Of a stretch of 64,000 nucleotides of DNA, positions 10,591 to 21,368 are shown piece after piece. Positions within the stretch are counted from its first letter, which is position 1; each line of letters begins with the position of its first letter. Origin of the DNA: Melieria omissa. Lineage: Eukaryota; Arthropoda; Insecta; Diptera; Ulidiidae. The stretch is taken from positions 74,044,432 to 74,108,431 of the forward strand of contig OZ020270.1 in NCBI GenBank assembly GCA_963971225.1, in the 5' to 3' direction. A program made the translations under genes and the position numbers. The notes under the pieces were generated by a model. The model was not told the DNA's origin. It ran no database searches and saw nothing but the letters and a program-made list of their open reading frames with translations.

Positions 10591-12183
10591 TCAATTTGGG
10601 TCAAACAGCTGAAGCACTCGACTTGCAATCAGCCGCTTTGTAACTGGCTCCCTTATAACTGGTGTTTTCACAATGAATGTGTACTTGTCTTGCGCCACTA
10701 GCCATACTAGCCCTAGCACCTTAGCTTCTTCATCGAACTGCATCATCTCTTCCTTTTCATTTGAATGCATTTCCTCCATGAACAACCTACTGTTCGACTT
10801 CCATTTACGAAGCTCATACCCTGCCCCAATCAAAATCCGCGCCATTTGTTTTGCCAACGTAATGGCAGCACCAGATACGCAGTCATACATGTACATGTCA
10901 TTTATGATTGCATTCGCAGCTTCAGGATATTTCTCCTCTGCATCTCTTGCACACTGTATAACTGCTCGCACCGAATTATGTGCTGATGACGTCATGCCAT
11001 AGGTGACCACAGTCAGCCAATATTCTCTCAATGGGGTTTGCCTATTCTCGCGCCAAAATATTCTTTGCAAATCCCATTGATGTCTAGCAATCCGCACCTG
11101 CCGGAACATCATTTTGATATCCGAAGAGAAAGCGACTTTATGCCTTCTAAAACGCATAATTATTTCATGCAAATCCCTTTGCAACTTTTCGCCTAGCAAC
11201 TGCACCTCATTTAACGATATGCCTTTAGTAGTACGACAACTAGCGTCGAATACCACGCGAAACTTTTTGGTAACACAATGATGTGGTATATAATAAACTA
11301 ATGCACCTGGTCTAGCATGCTCACTAACTAGCTCCATGTGCCCAAGCCCCTCATATTCTCTCATAAATTCAATGTAGGACATTCTGAGTTCTGGCTCCCT
11401 TTCCAATCGCTTCTCCAAATATAAGAAGCGACGCAACGCAATCTCTCTTGAGCTCCCAATGTCATTAACTGTTTTCAATGGTATGGTAACAACGAATCTG
11501 CCGTCGCTGGCTCTGCGATATGTATTAACGAAATTGTTTTCAACTAGCTCCTCCTCTGGCGTTCTCATTGCATGCTCTTTGATTTGATCAAGCTCCCAAA
11601 ACTTCTTAAACAACTTGTCAAGCTCCTCATTATTCTCGCACTCAATCATAGACACTAGCTCACCTGTTTGCTCGTTGACTTTCTGCGCATGCTCTCCAAA
11701 AACGACCATACCTAGCACCGTTTCCATTAACGTCATGTTATTCAATTTATTCGGCATAATACTGATGACCATCCTTGCCACGAAACTTGCTCCTAGTAAG
11801 ACATGCACACTTTTCGGTTGCCAGTAATCCGGATCTGCAAGCGGATCTGGTAAACCATCTTGTGCCATCATCCGTATACTACCGGATGGTAATACTGGCC
11901 CCCACTGGCTCTCTTTTGGCAGAACCCACAGCTCTGCCTCTAGCTCACATGCCGCTGCAAACCATGGCTTTATTTTTATGTTAGCCTTCTTGCCCACTTG
12001 CATTGGCACACCGTCAATGCCCACCATCTTCTGCGCCATAGGTTGGGTGGATACGCGATATTTTCGCTGTAATGCGAACGTCATCAAATTGACCTGTGCT
12101 CCCGTATCCAGCAATGCACGCACCGGTCCATACCTGCACCCATCATCTACAATTCCGACCATGACCGTCGGTAACAACGTCAT
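10591..12183 (-). pseudogene. Bel-1 pol, protease and reverse transcriptase
   Basis: A 530-codon segment beginning at the ATG 12183, although the same frame is open further upstream and overlaps the end of gag by -1. It contains the aspartic protease (LLDTGAQVNLM), the BEL protease-RT linker (LLGASF, GMVVFGEH), then RT with YYIPHHCVTK and FRVVFDASC. The catalytic box near 10895 reads YMYD instead of YVDD: the first active-site aspartate has become tyrosine. It ends at a TGA in the conserved FDP..LSP region just after RT. An inactive enzyme is expected. Confidence 0.87.
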
Positions 12184-13436
12184 AGTCGGATTTGTATTAA
12201 TATTAGCACCAGCTGAATACTGTTCAAACCATTTATCTTTTATTTCTTGCTCAAGCTTCGATCGTTTTCGTCTGGTTCGCTTAAGTTTACTGGCACACCT
12301 TGTCCTCGCTCCCCGCCTCTCACTCTGGCCTCTTTCTGACGTCGGTCTACTTTGCGTTTCTGCTTTGGTAGATTCTTGCCCTCAATCCTGGCTTGCACGC
12401 TGTTTGCCTGCTTCGGTGGTTCGCGGCTTGGACACAGCGCGCTGTTGTGCTTTGGCCTACCTGGGCACTTCCAGCAATCGCCCTGATAACAATTGTCCGC
12501 TCCATGACCCTTCTTGAAACAATTCGGACACAAATTGCGCCTGGAAATATAGTCTTTGCGCGCCTTTAATGACAGAGCCATAAACTCCGGACAATGATAC
12601 AACATGTGATTCCCGGCACACACCTCACAAGTCATTGTCCGCGGATCTGGCACTCGCGATATCGAAGCCCGCCCTTGCACCATTCTAGCGCCAGCAACAG
12701 CACCTGTAGCTGTTGGCTGTCTAGCTCTCTCCGGCACCACAACCACAGACTCCATGCGCCTGCGATTATCCGCTGTATTGGCCAGCGCGATCGCCTGCCT
12801 GTCATAGTCATAGTCGGATTTGTATTAATATTAGCACCAGCTGAATACTGTTCAAACCATTTATCTTTTATTTCTTGCTCAAGCTTCGATCGTTTTCGTC
12901 TGGTTCGCTTAAGTTTACTGGCACACCTTGTCCTCGCTCCCCGCCTCTCACTCTGGCCTCTTTCTGACGTCGGTCTACTTTGCGTTTCTGCTTTGGTAGA
13001 TTCTTGCCCTCAATCCTGGCTTGCACGCTGTTTGCCTGCTTCGGTGGTTCGCGGCTTGGACACAGCGCGCTGTTGTGCTTTGGCCTACCTGGGCACTTCC
13101 AGCAATCGCCCTGATAACAATTGTCCGCTCCATGACCCTTCTTGAAACAATTCGGACACAAATTGCGCCTGGAAATATAGTCTTTGCGCGCCTTTAATGA
13201 CAGAGCCATAAACTCCGGACAATGATACAACATGTGATTCCCGGCACACACCTCACAAGTCATTGTCCGCGGATCTGGCACTCGCGATATCGAAGCCCGC
13301 CCTTGCACCATTCTAGCGCCAGCAACAGCACCTGTAGCTGTTGGCTGTCTAGCTCTCTCCGGCACCACAACCACAGACTCCATGCGCCTGCGATTATCCG
13401 CTGTATTGGCCAGCGCGATCGCCTGCCTGTCAATAA
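12181..13436 (-). repeat. 628-bp tandem duplication in Bel-1 gag
   Basis: Segment 12181-12808 is repeated head to tail at 12809-13436 with almost no differences. The breakpoint lies at a shared GTCATAGTC-like junction near 12801-12812. It duplicates the zinc-knuckle half of gag. The near identity points to a recent unequal exchange or replication slip. Confidence 0.9.
12240..12755 (-). pseudogene. Bel-1 gag C-terminal half, second (duplicated) copy
   Basis: 171 codons identical to the downstream part of the adjacent gag frame, with the BEL nucleocapsid cysteine clusters CEVCAGNHMLYHC and CPNCFKKGHGADNC and the trailing CWKC ... LCPSR. It ends at 12240. The protease-RT frame is open in the -1 register across this stop, as in BEL elements that link gag and pol by a frame change or as one reading frame. 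The duplication puts a stop (12868) and a repeat junction between the first gag half and this copy. Confidence 0.8.
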
Positions 13437-13563
13437 AAGACAGCATTTGATCCACTGTCGGGGTGTCACTCTCCCGGGCTAGCTCCCATTGCCTGGCTGT
13501 CTCGCTATCTAGCCGCTCGTGTAGCATGTGCACACGTCGTGCATTTGGTTCAGACGCTCCCAT
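12868..13563 (-). pseudogene. Bel-1 gag middle and C-terminal half, first copy
   Basis: 231 codons: a helical LHERLDSETARQWELA region typical of BEL capsid, a QPTATGAVAG linker, then the cysteine/histidine nucleocapsid clusters described for the duplicate. It is not in frame with the N-terminal gag piece. Across 13540-13600 the coding sense switches frame (the other frame reads TQAWERLNQMHD and stops), so a one-base frameshift separates the halves. Confidence 0.8.
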
Positions 13564-13592
13564 GCCTGCGTGTAGCTCTCCGCAGAAAATTG

Positions 13593-13952
13593 AGAAAAAT
13601 CGTTAGAGCTGTTCAATTATGGAACTCGTTGCCGAATAACATAAAGGCCGAATTCAATTTACGACGATTCAAGCGGGCAGTTTATAATATTTATACCATG
13701 TAGATTAATACTCTCTCTGTCCTTCTATCGTATGGGTCCCTCCTCTCTTTTTCTTCCTATCTTTCTTCCCTTCTAAATTTCATTTTCTCTTCTTGTTATT
13801 TTGTAAGCAAAAATTGTTAGTAGTCTATAGGTATATAGTATTAGCTGCAATTGTGTATCTTAATATAAGTTTTGTTAAGCACTATAAAAGATGAATTCTT
13901 AATTGTGCAATGATTGTTTAAATGAATAAATGAAATGAAATGAAATGAAATG
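13593..13952 (+). mobile_element. 5'-truncated LINE 3' end inserted in Bel-1 gag
   Basis: A plus-strand frame ends RAVQLWNSLP ... YNIYTM then TAG (13602-13703). This is the usual C-terminal tail of CR1/Jockey-type LINE reverse transcriptases. It is followed by ~250 bp of 3' UTR and a (TGAAA)n tail at about 13929-13955. AAATTG flanks both sides (13587-13592 and 13953-13958), consistent with a short target duplication. Removing the insert brings the two gag halves together around this point. Only the last ~35 codons survive, so the exact clade is uncertain. Confidence 0.8.
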
Positions 13953-14480
13953 AAATTGCCATTGCCCAAACGTGAGCTTAGCATGCCCCACCAACGAGCT
14001 CGCTAAATACAAGAATTTGTACGCCGGGTCCACGCCCGCATTTTCATGCACCGCAGCCTTGAACCGGTCGCGAAACCTTGGCCATTTGGTTGGTGCTCCA
14101 TCGAACTCGCCCCACGTGTTCTTTATGTCGTTCTGCTGCACTGGCATCTGCACCTGCACCCTGATCTCTGGCTCATTTTGTACTTGCACCTGCCTTGGCT
14201 CCAATTGATTGATTTTGGCGTTGAATAAAGCGTGCGCCTCAAAATACTCTTCCTCAATCCGCACCAGCGTGGCTTGCTCCAGCTGCCCCCTCTGCTCCCT
14301 GGGCGTCACGCCGATTACCTTCTCGTAGGCGTCAGTATATTTCGCCCAAACTAGTTCTAGGTTGGTACGGCGTACCTTCGCTTGCTCCAGCGTGACGTCC
14401 TCAAACTCTGGCCCCTTTACGAAGCACAGTGTGCGGCTGATCGTCGCCGCCAACGTCTCCAATTTATTGCGTGCTGCCAT
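13953..14480 (-). pseudogene. Bel-1 gag N-terminal part
   Basis: Gag begins at ATG 14478-14480 (MAARNKLETL) and runs ~175 codons. It has a long acidic helical region, a Q/V-rich spacer (VQVQNEPEIRVQVQMP), then the BEL capsid signature FDGAPTKWPRFRDRF and YKFLYLASSL. The LINE insertion interrupts the reading just after FGQWQ. Beyond it the frame reads LINE tail sequence and stops. Upstream in-frame codons to 14507 lack an ATG, so I chose 14480. Confidence 0.85.
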
Positions 14481-14639
14481 TTCACTGCAATAAAAAACAA
14501 GCACCAAGTGCCAAGGATTACCGCAAAGTCCAAATCATTAACTGTTCTTGCCCCTGCATAGTCATTTCTTGCACGCAACGCACACTGTGTAAGAACAACA
14601 GGCTTCAACCTGTCGCTAAGCACAATTTTCTTTTCCGAA

Positions 14640-14870
14640 TTCATTCATGGCACTCTGACTAGCACACTGCTTGCAATCCTTTTTATTCCAAATTCATTCT
14701 TGGAATTCCTGGCACTCTGACTGGCACACTACTTGCAAACGGTTTTGTTCCAAATTCATTCTTGGAATTCCTGGCACTCTGACTGGCACACTGCTTCCAA
14801 ACGTTTTGTTTCGAATTTATTCTTGGAATTCCTGGTACTCTGACTGGCACACTGCTTGAAGCGTTCTTGC
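14640..14870. repeat. ~63-bp tandem repeat, about 4 copies (Bel-1 leader)
   Basis: Units share CCTGGCACTCTGACTGGCAC preceded by ATTCATTCTTGGAATT. Copies begin near 14641 (shortened), 14692, 14755 and 14817. Non-coding, within the untranslated 5' leader of Bel-1. Confidence 0.8.
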
Positions 14871-14884
14871 TCTCTCTTTACTAG

Positions 14885-15025
14885 CTCTCTTTTCATTTTC
14901 TCATTCTTGCTATTCTAGCTCTCTTTTCATTTTCTTATTCTTGCTATTCTAGCTCTCTTTTCATTTTCTTATTCTTGCTGCTCTAGCTCTCTTCTCATTT
15001 TCTTATTCTTGCAGCTCTAGCTCAG
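14885..15025. repeat. 34-bp tandem repeat, about 4 copies (Bel-1 leader)
   Basis: Units of CTAGCTCTCTTTTCATTTTC plus TTATTCTTGCTATT repeat from about 14881 to 15017 with small changes. On the element's strand this is purine-rich. Confidence 0.8.
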
Positions 15026-15061
15026 ATATGCATATCAATCTAGCACACTTTGATTCCAAGA

Positions 15062-15192
15062 ATAACGGCACCATCGCACCACCAGCTCAGCAATAGCGGG
15101 ACCGCAGTTACGCGCGTCCCTTGCGCACACACTCGCACCACCAGCTCAGCAACATCGGGACCGCAGTTACGCGCGTCCCTTGCGCACACACT
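15062..15192. repeat. ~66-bp tandem duplication (Bel-1 leader)
   Basis: Two copies of a unit containing CACCACCAGCTCAGCAA and CCGCAGTTACGCGCGTCCC, at about 15073-15130 and 15136-15192. Confidence 0.8.
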
Positions 15193-15292
15193 TGCACCTC
15201 CGAAACCATACGCCCTGCAGGCACATGTTTCCAGATTTTTCCTTGCACCACAACAACCACTATGTGGCCACTTGCACCGACCAAACGCATGC

Positions 15293-16150
15293 ACCAAACA
15301 AACATTAAATAGCACACAATAAACGAAATCTCCATGCACAACAACACCAATAAGCCCACTCGCGCCAAAACGCATGCGTAAAGCAAGCACCCGACTGGCA
15401 CACAAACGAAACTTTCTTGCACAACAGCAAAAATAAGCCCGCTCGCACCGAACACATGCGCCAAGCAAGCACCCGACTAGCACACAAACGAAACTTCCTC
15501 GTACAACAACAACAATAAGCTCGCTCGCACCAACACATGCGCCAAGCAAGCACCCGACTAGCACACAAACGAAACTTTCTTGTACAACAACAACAATAAG
15601 CTTGCTCGCACCAACGCATGCGCCATGAAAGCACACAAACGAAATTTCCTTGTACAACAACAACAATAAATTCGCTCGCACCAAAGCATGCGCCAAGCAA
15701 GCACACAAACGAAATTTCCGAGCACAACAGCAACGACCAACTCGTTCGCACCAAACGCGTGCGCCAAGCAGGCACACAAACGAAATTTCCGAGCACAACA
15801 ACAACAATAAACTCGGTCGCACCAATGCATGCGCCATGCAAGCACCTGACTGGCATACAAACGAAACCTGCATGTACAACAACAATAAACTCGCTCGCAC
15901 CAATGCGTGCGCCAAGCAGGCACACAAACGAAATTTCCGAGCACAACAACAACAATAAACCTGCTCGCACCAAACGCGTGCGCCAAGAAGGCACACAAAC
16001 GAGATTTCCGAGCACAACAATAAACTCGGTCGCACCAACGCGTGCGCCAAGCAGGCACACAAACGAAATTTCCGAGCACAACTACAACAATAAACTCGGT
16101 CGCACCAACGCATGCGCCAAGCAGGCACACAAACGAAATTTCATTGCACA
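15293..16150. repeat. Minisatellite, ~12 copies of a 64-88-bp unit (Bel-1 leader)
   Basis: The core GCACACAAACGAAAYTTYC recurs near 15394, 15479, 15557, 15631, 15699, 15770, 15852, 15919, 15992, 16056 and 16124, with ACAACAACAATAA and GCATGCGCCAAGCA between. A further degenerate unit at about 18015-18090 lies beyond the inserted DNA element, so the array was cut by that insertion. Long cysteine-rich frames on the minus strand only reflect the repeat and are not genes. Confidence 0.85.
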
Positions 16151-16547
16151 ATAATATCGAGCCCTTCCCGCGTTTTTATCGTATGAGCCAAAAACCAAGT
16201 TTTACAGGAGACGTTTTTTTTTTTGTTTTCTCTGCATTGGCGCAACAAAGCTGCATGATTTTTGGCATACACACTTTATTTAGGATTACACACTTGGAAT
16301 AGGTTATTTTAGTAACTTCAGCAAAGCGCAACGGTGTTATTTTGGACATACGATAATTTGTGCGGGCACTATTATGAGCGATTCAAATATTGCAGTGGCG
16401 CATACGATAAACTCGTTTCAAAGTAAAAAAAGAATGTTTTCCTTGGTATGATGTATTTTCATTTATTAAATTCAAAATAATGTTACTTTCAGATTGACAT
16501 AGTGTAATTATATAAAAAATAAAAAAAATTTCAGAAAAAATTAAATA

Positions 16548-17280
16548 CAGTGGACGTCCAATATAAAGAATCATATCGAAATTTAGAATCGATCGATATT
16601 TTTGTTTGTTTTAAACCATCCTTCTTAAAGAAATAAATCTCACGTATTCAGTTTTTAACCTTCTGCCTGTCCCTTGGGGTCTATTTGACCCCAGGCGGAA
16701 TTAAAAAAAAACGGTTGAGCGGCTTTGTGTACTTGTGTTATTTAGTGTTAATCGCGTTTACAGCCCAATAACAAATCAAGAAAAACACTATTCGCTTTTC
16801 TTTTGTGATTTATGTGTAAGATTTTTTCATGTTTTGTCAGTAAATTATATAACAGTTTGATTGGGGTCATCTTGACACCAAAGGACAGCGAAAGCAATTT
16901 TGAGCAAAGGACAGGCAGAAGGTTAAAAAATATCATGTTTTATTCCAGCATTTTCAAAATACAAAATGACTATGTGTGTACAGTGAAAAGTCTTCGATGC
17001 GGATTGCTTCTTACCGCAAGTATTTTTTTCTGTATGGACATTTTTCTTGATTGATTATTGAAATTTAAATTTTTAAAAGAAAACGCCGACCGAACGCAAA
17101 ACAAATCCTGTGAAAATGATCAACAATGCATACAAACAGAACTTGAAAATATTGGTAACTTGACGTAAATTTGAAAGTTTTAACGTAACAAAAACAATTG
17201 AGGTACCGTTCACTTGACAAAACCAAATATTGAATCCATAATTCGTTAAATGGAAAGTTCGTTATACTGGACGTCCACTG
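16548..17280. mobile_element. pogo/mariner-type MITE nested in 16157-18013
   Basis: Inverted ends CAGTGGACGTCCAATATAA (16548) and its near complement ending at 17280 are flanked by TA on both sides (16546-16547, 17281-17282). The CAGTGGACGTCC...TATAA style resembles pogo/Tigger ends. It is non-coding and itself interrupted by 16659-16922. Confidence 0.82.
16659..16922. mobile_element. piggyBac-type MITE (264 bp), innermost of the nest
   Basis: Inverted ends CCTTCTGCCTGTCC and GGACAGGCAGAAGG are flanked on both sides by TTAA (16655-16658 and 16923-16926), the strict piggyBac target. Just inside, GGGGTC-containing palindromic motifs occur (near 16677 and 16864). No coding capacity. Confidence 0.88.
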
Positions 17281-18331
17281 TACTGTATTCGTCATCTGTT
17301 TTGACTAGCACATCTTTTATCATTCCATCAAATTTTAAATCTAAATATTCATGAGCCAACTCCGCCGTCCGCCTGATTTTCAACTCTTTTTGGCAAATTC
17401 TTATTTCTCCTTCCCAGCTGTTCTACACAAATTTCTGGTTCTTCATTACAACTTGTATCGTTCTATCTATCACTATAAGGGACCAGCGTTGATAATGCCT
17501 TGCGGTTTGGGCACTGAAACAGAAAATTTTTTTAGAACTTTTATTTCTTTTTTCTTTACTTTTTTATTATCAAAACATTTACTTAATTATTATTTTTTAT
17601 TTTATCATCAAATTAATGAACTTCAATTTACTCAATACGTAACTATGAACATGAAAAAAAACCTTTTCCTGCAAATAGGCCATTGTTCACCTTCAGCAAT
17701 TATATTATTAATAATATTCACTTTTCACTATTAAAATATTTTCAATTTCACACTTTTGCAATAAAGTTAAAAATTTACTTTTGGCAACTAGAGCAATTTT
17801 ATCGTAACACATAGCTAGTCGCGGGCACAAAAAATGAAGGAAAAATGTGAAGTGGACATACGATAAAATTGTTTTTTCTCTAACTTGTAACGGTTCATCG
17901 TAGAGAAGTGAGCTTTTAGGTACTGATGGCTAGTTTATAGTGCTATTGTTTTCGGTAAAAAAAATAATTTCGGTAAAAATGGCTCATACGATAAAATCGC
18001 GGGAAGGGCTCGATATGCTTACTCGAACCAAACCGCATGCACCAAACAAGCACTCAACTGAAGCTCAAACGATTTTCCATGCACCACAATAATAACAAAT
18101 TTGCTCTAAATCCTATTACCCGCACCACGCTCCTAGTGGACTGTAGCTCACCGATTGCTGCTGCTTCTTCGTTCGCTGATCGAATGGAAGAGAAACGAAT
18201 TGCGCAACAATCGGCGACTCGCTCCTTCGCTGCTCGCTGGAAATGTCCCGTTTCTTTCGCGCACAAAGGAATCGAAAACAAAAAATGGGCGCTCCATAGG
18301 CCGCTAACATCTGGCTCGACACGTACCACAA

Positions 18332-18603
18332 TGTTCCCACCAACTTCGATTGGCGGTGGAAACTACGGAATGCAACCCGGTTTAAATAAAACGCGCACTC
18401 GTTGGGAAAAAGCCATCAGCTCAAAAAACCCAATTTATTTTCCGTACTACATGCACACGCACATCTCGCACCGATTAAAAACTCGCACCAAAAATGGACG
18501 TCTCGTCCGCTTCACGCTCACTGCACGACTGACTACTTCGGCCAAGGACGATCGTCCCTGTGCGAACAAGTCAATCGCACAGGAGATCGTCCCTGTACGA
18601 AAC
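18332..18603 (-). repeat. Bel-1 5' LTR
   Basis: Matches the left LTR over 272 bp. Its outer end lacks the final base of the TG...CA pattern. The sequence just inside (below 18331, minus strand) has a TGG-starting stretch after a two-base gap that could be the primer site, but I could not assign a tRNA. Confidence 0.9.
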
Positions 18604-18613
18604 GAAATATATA

Positions 18614-20275
18614 CACTAGTCAGAATAAGTTTGCGTACAGGCAAGTCAAAAATATTTTATGATTAATTTTGACCTCAAAAATGGGTTCTCTGTTTATAAA
18701 AACTTATCCACATTATTCATATATGCCTTAACTGCACTTTTTGTTCTGTTTTAGATGAATTAAAATAATAATTTTCCATGTATTCGTATTTATTGACAAT
18801 ATACTCACAAAACGGTGCAGAATAAGTTTGCGTACAAAACTAATAACGGGAACTTCCGGTTATGCTCTTTATTTTTTTTTGGAAAATTTGTATTCCATTG
18901 AACATTAAACGGACTTGTAAGTTATTTGGAACCGTATATGTGCTTGAAATTTAATAGAAAGCAATAGAATTCAACAGAAAAATATTAAAAATGGATAAAG
19001 AATAATCTTACAAAAACTTTTCAAAATTGACAAAAAATTTCATGAAATTAGGGAAACTTTTGGGAGAGCACATTCGTCATTTCAAAAAGCCATCTTAAAT
19101 CTAAAAAAAAAAACAGAAAATCTTGTTTGGTTACTACGATCTGACCATTTTCTTAAGTTACCCGAGCAAGAGGATTCGATTGTTTGCGATCAGTGCATCA
19201 CAATCTAAGGCTAGTTGCATCCAATATCTTCAGAAATGTACAGAAATATTTTATAAACGCCATTAGCAGTGACTTTATAAGAAAAGTTCTGAAAAAAACA
19301 TACTTCCCCTACATAACAGCATGTAAGAAGCCCATATTTAGCTTACTTACAAGGAGCACAGAATTGCTTTCGTAAAAGAGTACATCAAGGAGTCTAAAAA
19401 ACCGGATTTCCGGAACGAAATGTTGTTATCTATAGAAAGTGGGACCTTTCATTATTATTTGATAATGGTTTGGCATATTTGGAATTAAAAAGCATCAACT
19501 AATTTGAACAGGATCCTGTTAATAACAAAAATCTGAAATTAACAGTGAAGCATAGCATATGTGGAGATATGGTATGGGGCTGCATGTCAGAAAAAGGAGT
19601 GAGCAGGCTGTGCTGTTTTATTCAGAAATGTTTCCGGGGGGTTATTTACATATTCTAAAAGCTTATGTAAGCCAAGGTTTCAAAACTTTGGGTCAGATTC
19701 CAACATATCTTTTCAACCTTAGCGCGCAATGCATACGATGCGAAGCTATGTTTGCTATTAACTGGCTCAACAAAGTTGCAAAAGTCCCTCCCTAGTCACC
19801 TACCGTGCATCTAATTGAGTATATAAGGGGTTCAGTTAAACCCTGAGCCCAACAACACTCCATATTCTAAGATATAGTTAACCAATACAACAATTCAAGG
19901 ATATAACAAAATAACCGCTGAAAAACACCGAATTTAAAAAAATTTGCGCCAAAACTTCTGCAGGGAGTTCAAGCGAGAAAAGAAAATTCACAAAGTTATT
20001 AATTTTTGGACAAAACTTAGTTTCAATTTAATTTTAACTACATAATCTCATCTTGTACGCAAACTTTTTCTGAGGTGAATTCATAACATATTTTGTTTTT
20101 GGCCCTCCTTTTACAGTTTGGTCAAGTTTTTGTTATTATTATCTTAATGGAATAAAAGAACTAAGTTTACGGAAAAAATAAAAAATATTTTGTTTTTGAA
20201 AAATTACTTTAAGTGATTTATTTTTCATATGAAAAAACTACGTACCCCTTGTACGCAAACTTATTCTGACTAGTG
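18614..20275 (+). mobile_element. Tc1-like element with IR/DR ends
   Basis: The ends CACTAGTCAGAATAAGTTTG and the matching complement at 20275 are flanked by TA (18612-18613, 20276-20277). The core AGAATAAGTTTGCGTAC is repeated ~195 bp inward on the left (near 18818). Its complement appears on the right near 20057 and again near 20252. This is the inverted-repeat/direct-repeat layout of some Tc1-like transposons. It lies immediately outside the Bel-1 5' LTR, with ten bases between. Confidence 0.87.
18990..19900 (+). pseudogene. Degenerate Tc1-like transposase
   Basis: Only traces remain inside the IR/DR element. They are a start-like ATGGATAAAG at 18991, family-like residues around 19190-19400, and the catalytic-domain phrase MVWGCMSEKGVS (about 19568-19605) that precedes the second aspartate in Tc1 enzymes. 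Downstream is a fragment like PPYSPTVHLIEYI (about 19790-19825), matching the SPDLNPIE region. Many stops and frame changes occur. Not functional. Confidence 0.65.
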
Positions 20276-20277
20276 TA

Positions 20278-21368
20278 GATTACTTTTAATAATTGTGCTA
20301 AGAAAAAATTGCACTTGGTTAACAGAGCAAATTGCAAGTAAAACGAAAAATAAGAATAAAATAAAAATACTAAAGAACACATAAAATTACTAAATAATAT
20401 AAATTTTAAGGAAATGATAATAATAAATAGCAATATGTTGCTGTAAATATATGAATTTGAAAAATTTATCGGTATGAATTTTATTAGGCCAGAAGGCAAC
20501 GTAGCCTACATGAATGCCAACATTGCACAGCAGATATTCATGGTTTTAGTTTTTCCTTAAAATATTCTTAAAATTCCTCAAAATATGCTCTTTTTACGTT
20601 CCATTTATAATCTGAAATACATGCAAAAAACAAAAAGAATAAAAGAAAAATAAATAAAAGCTTTGAATATTTTGAGGCCCCAAATTGTTTAAGGAAAAAG
20701 TATGAAAAGTGCTGAAAATGGCTATGGTAAATTTTTGCTATTATTTCGATGCGAATGTAAATTCCGCCAAATAATTTGGCTGTGTTGTATTGCTTGATGT
20801 GTCGGCTTTTATTATACACCAAATCGTTAACTGATTTACAAAAAATGTGTATGTTTTTGACCATCAAAGAAAACGCCTTAAAATTCCATATTTTCCGACT
20901 TTGAGGTCCAATTACCGCGGCATTTCAAAACTTATAAAAATAAGTTGCGTCGGAAAAGAAGCCGTGTGGTGTTGTTAATGCGATAATGTGAAAATCATGT
21001 CAATCAGTTTTTTGGTTCAGAAATTATGATCAAAAATATGGAAAAAGTAGAGGAAAAACTGAAAAAATGACACGGTACCTATATCTCACTAACTAGAGCT
21101 GCTAGAAAAAATCTGAGGGTAGAAATCAGCGCACCCAAATTAGTAAGAAACAGTAGAAAACTCCATGCAACAGAAAAAAAAGTGTTTTTTGTTGTCCTGT
21201 GTTACAAATTGTCCCGATTCGAAATATAAAAATATGTATAACTTTTGAGAAGAAGCAGGTCGGATTTCAATTCGAACGGATTTTGCACCTATAATCATCA
21301 ACAAATACAACCCCGATTACAGTTTTCGTCGACATTTTTGTGCAACCTATCGATGCTTCCTGCCTACC
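20278..21368. other. AT-rich interval without a recognisable gene or element
   Basis: About 1.1 kb of AT-rich sequence. Frames are short and match nothing I recognise. No inverted repeats, tandem repeats or protein motifs stood out. It separates the Tc1-like element from the first gypsy-C copy. Confidence 0.5.

Larger units (their letters stand above)
16157..18013. mobile_element. DNA transposon inserted in the Bel-1 minisatellite (TA target)
   Basis: Terminal inverted repeats TCGAGCCCTTCCCGCG followed by WTTTTATCGTATGAGCC at both ends (about 35 bp, one mismatch) are bounded by TA (16155-16156 and 18014-18015). The motif CATACGATAA recurs near both ends. There is no transposase frame, and ~1.1 kb remains when the nested insert is removed. 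TA flanks suggest Tc1/mariner-like or a related group, but the superfamily is not proven. Confidence 0.75.
7835..18603 (-). mobile_element. Bel-1, BEL/Pao LTR retrotransposon with nested insertions
   Basis: Two direct LTRs (7835-8107 and 18332-18603) differ at only two adjacent positions. They enclose a minus-strand BEL/Pao element: leader, gag from 14480, then protease, RT, RNase H and integrase ending at 8212. It contains a LINE 3' end (13593-13952), a 628-bp tandem duplication, and a three-level DNA-transposon nest (16157-18013) in a minisatellite leader. The near-identical LTRs argue for recent insertion, yet the coding region already has stops, a frameshift and active-site changes. No clear target duplication was seen at the outer ends. 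Confidence 0.88.

Noticed and set aside
15040..16128. Long minus-strand frames (up to 362 codons) rich in cysteine with repeated SEISFVC and LGAR phrases
   Set aside because: They fall exactly on the Bel-1 minisatellite and appear in several frames at once. The repetition is in the DNA, with no sign of protein selection.
15293..16150. Possible CRISPR array (regular repeats)
   Set aside because: Unit lengths vary (64-88 bp), the 'spacers' are diverged copies of each other, there are no cas genes, and the context is an insect retrotransposon leader.
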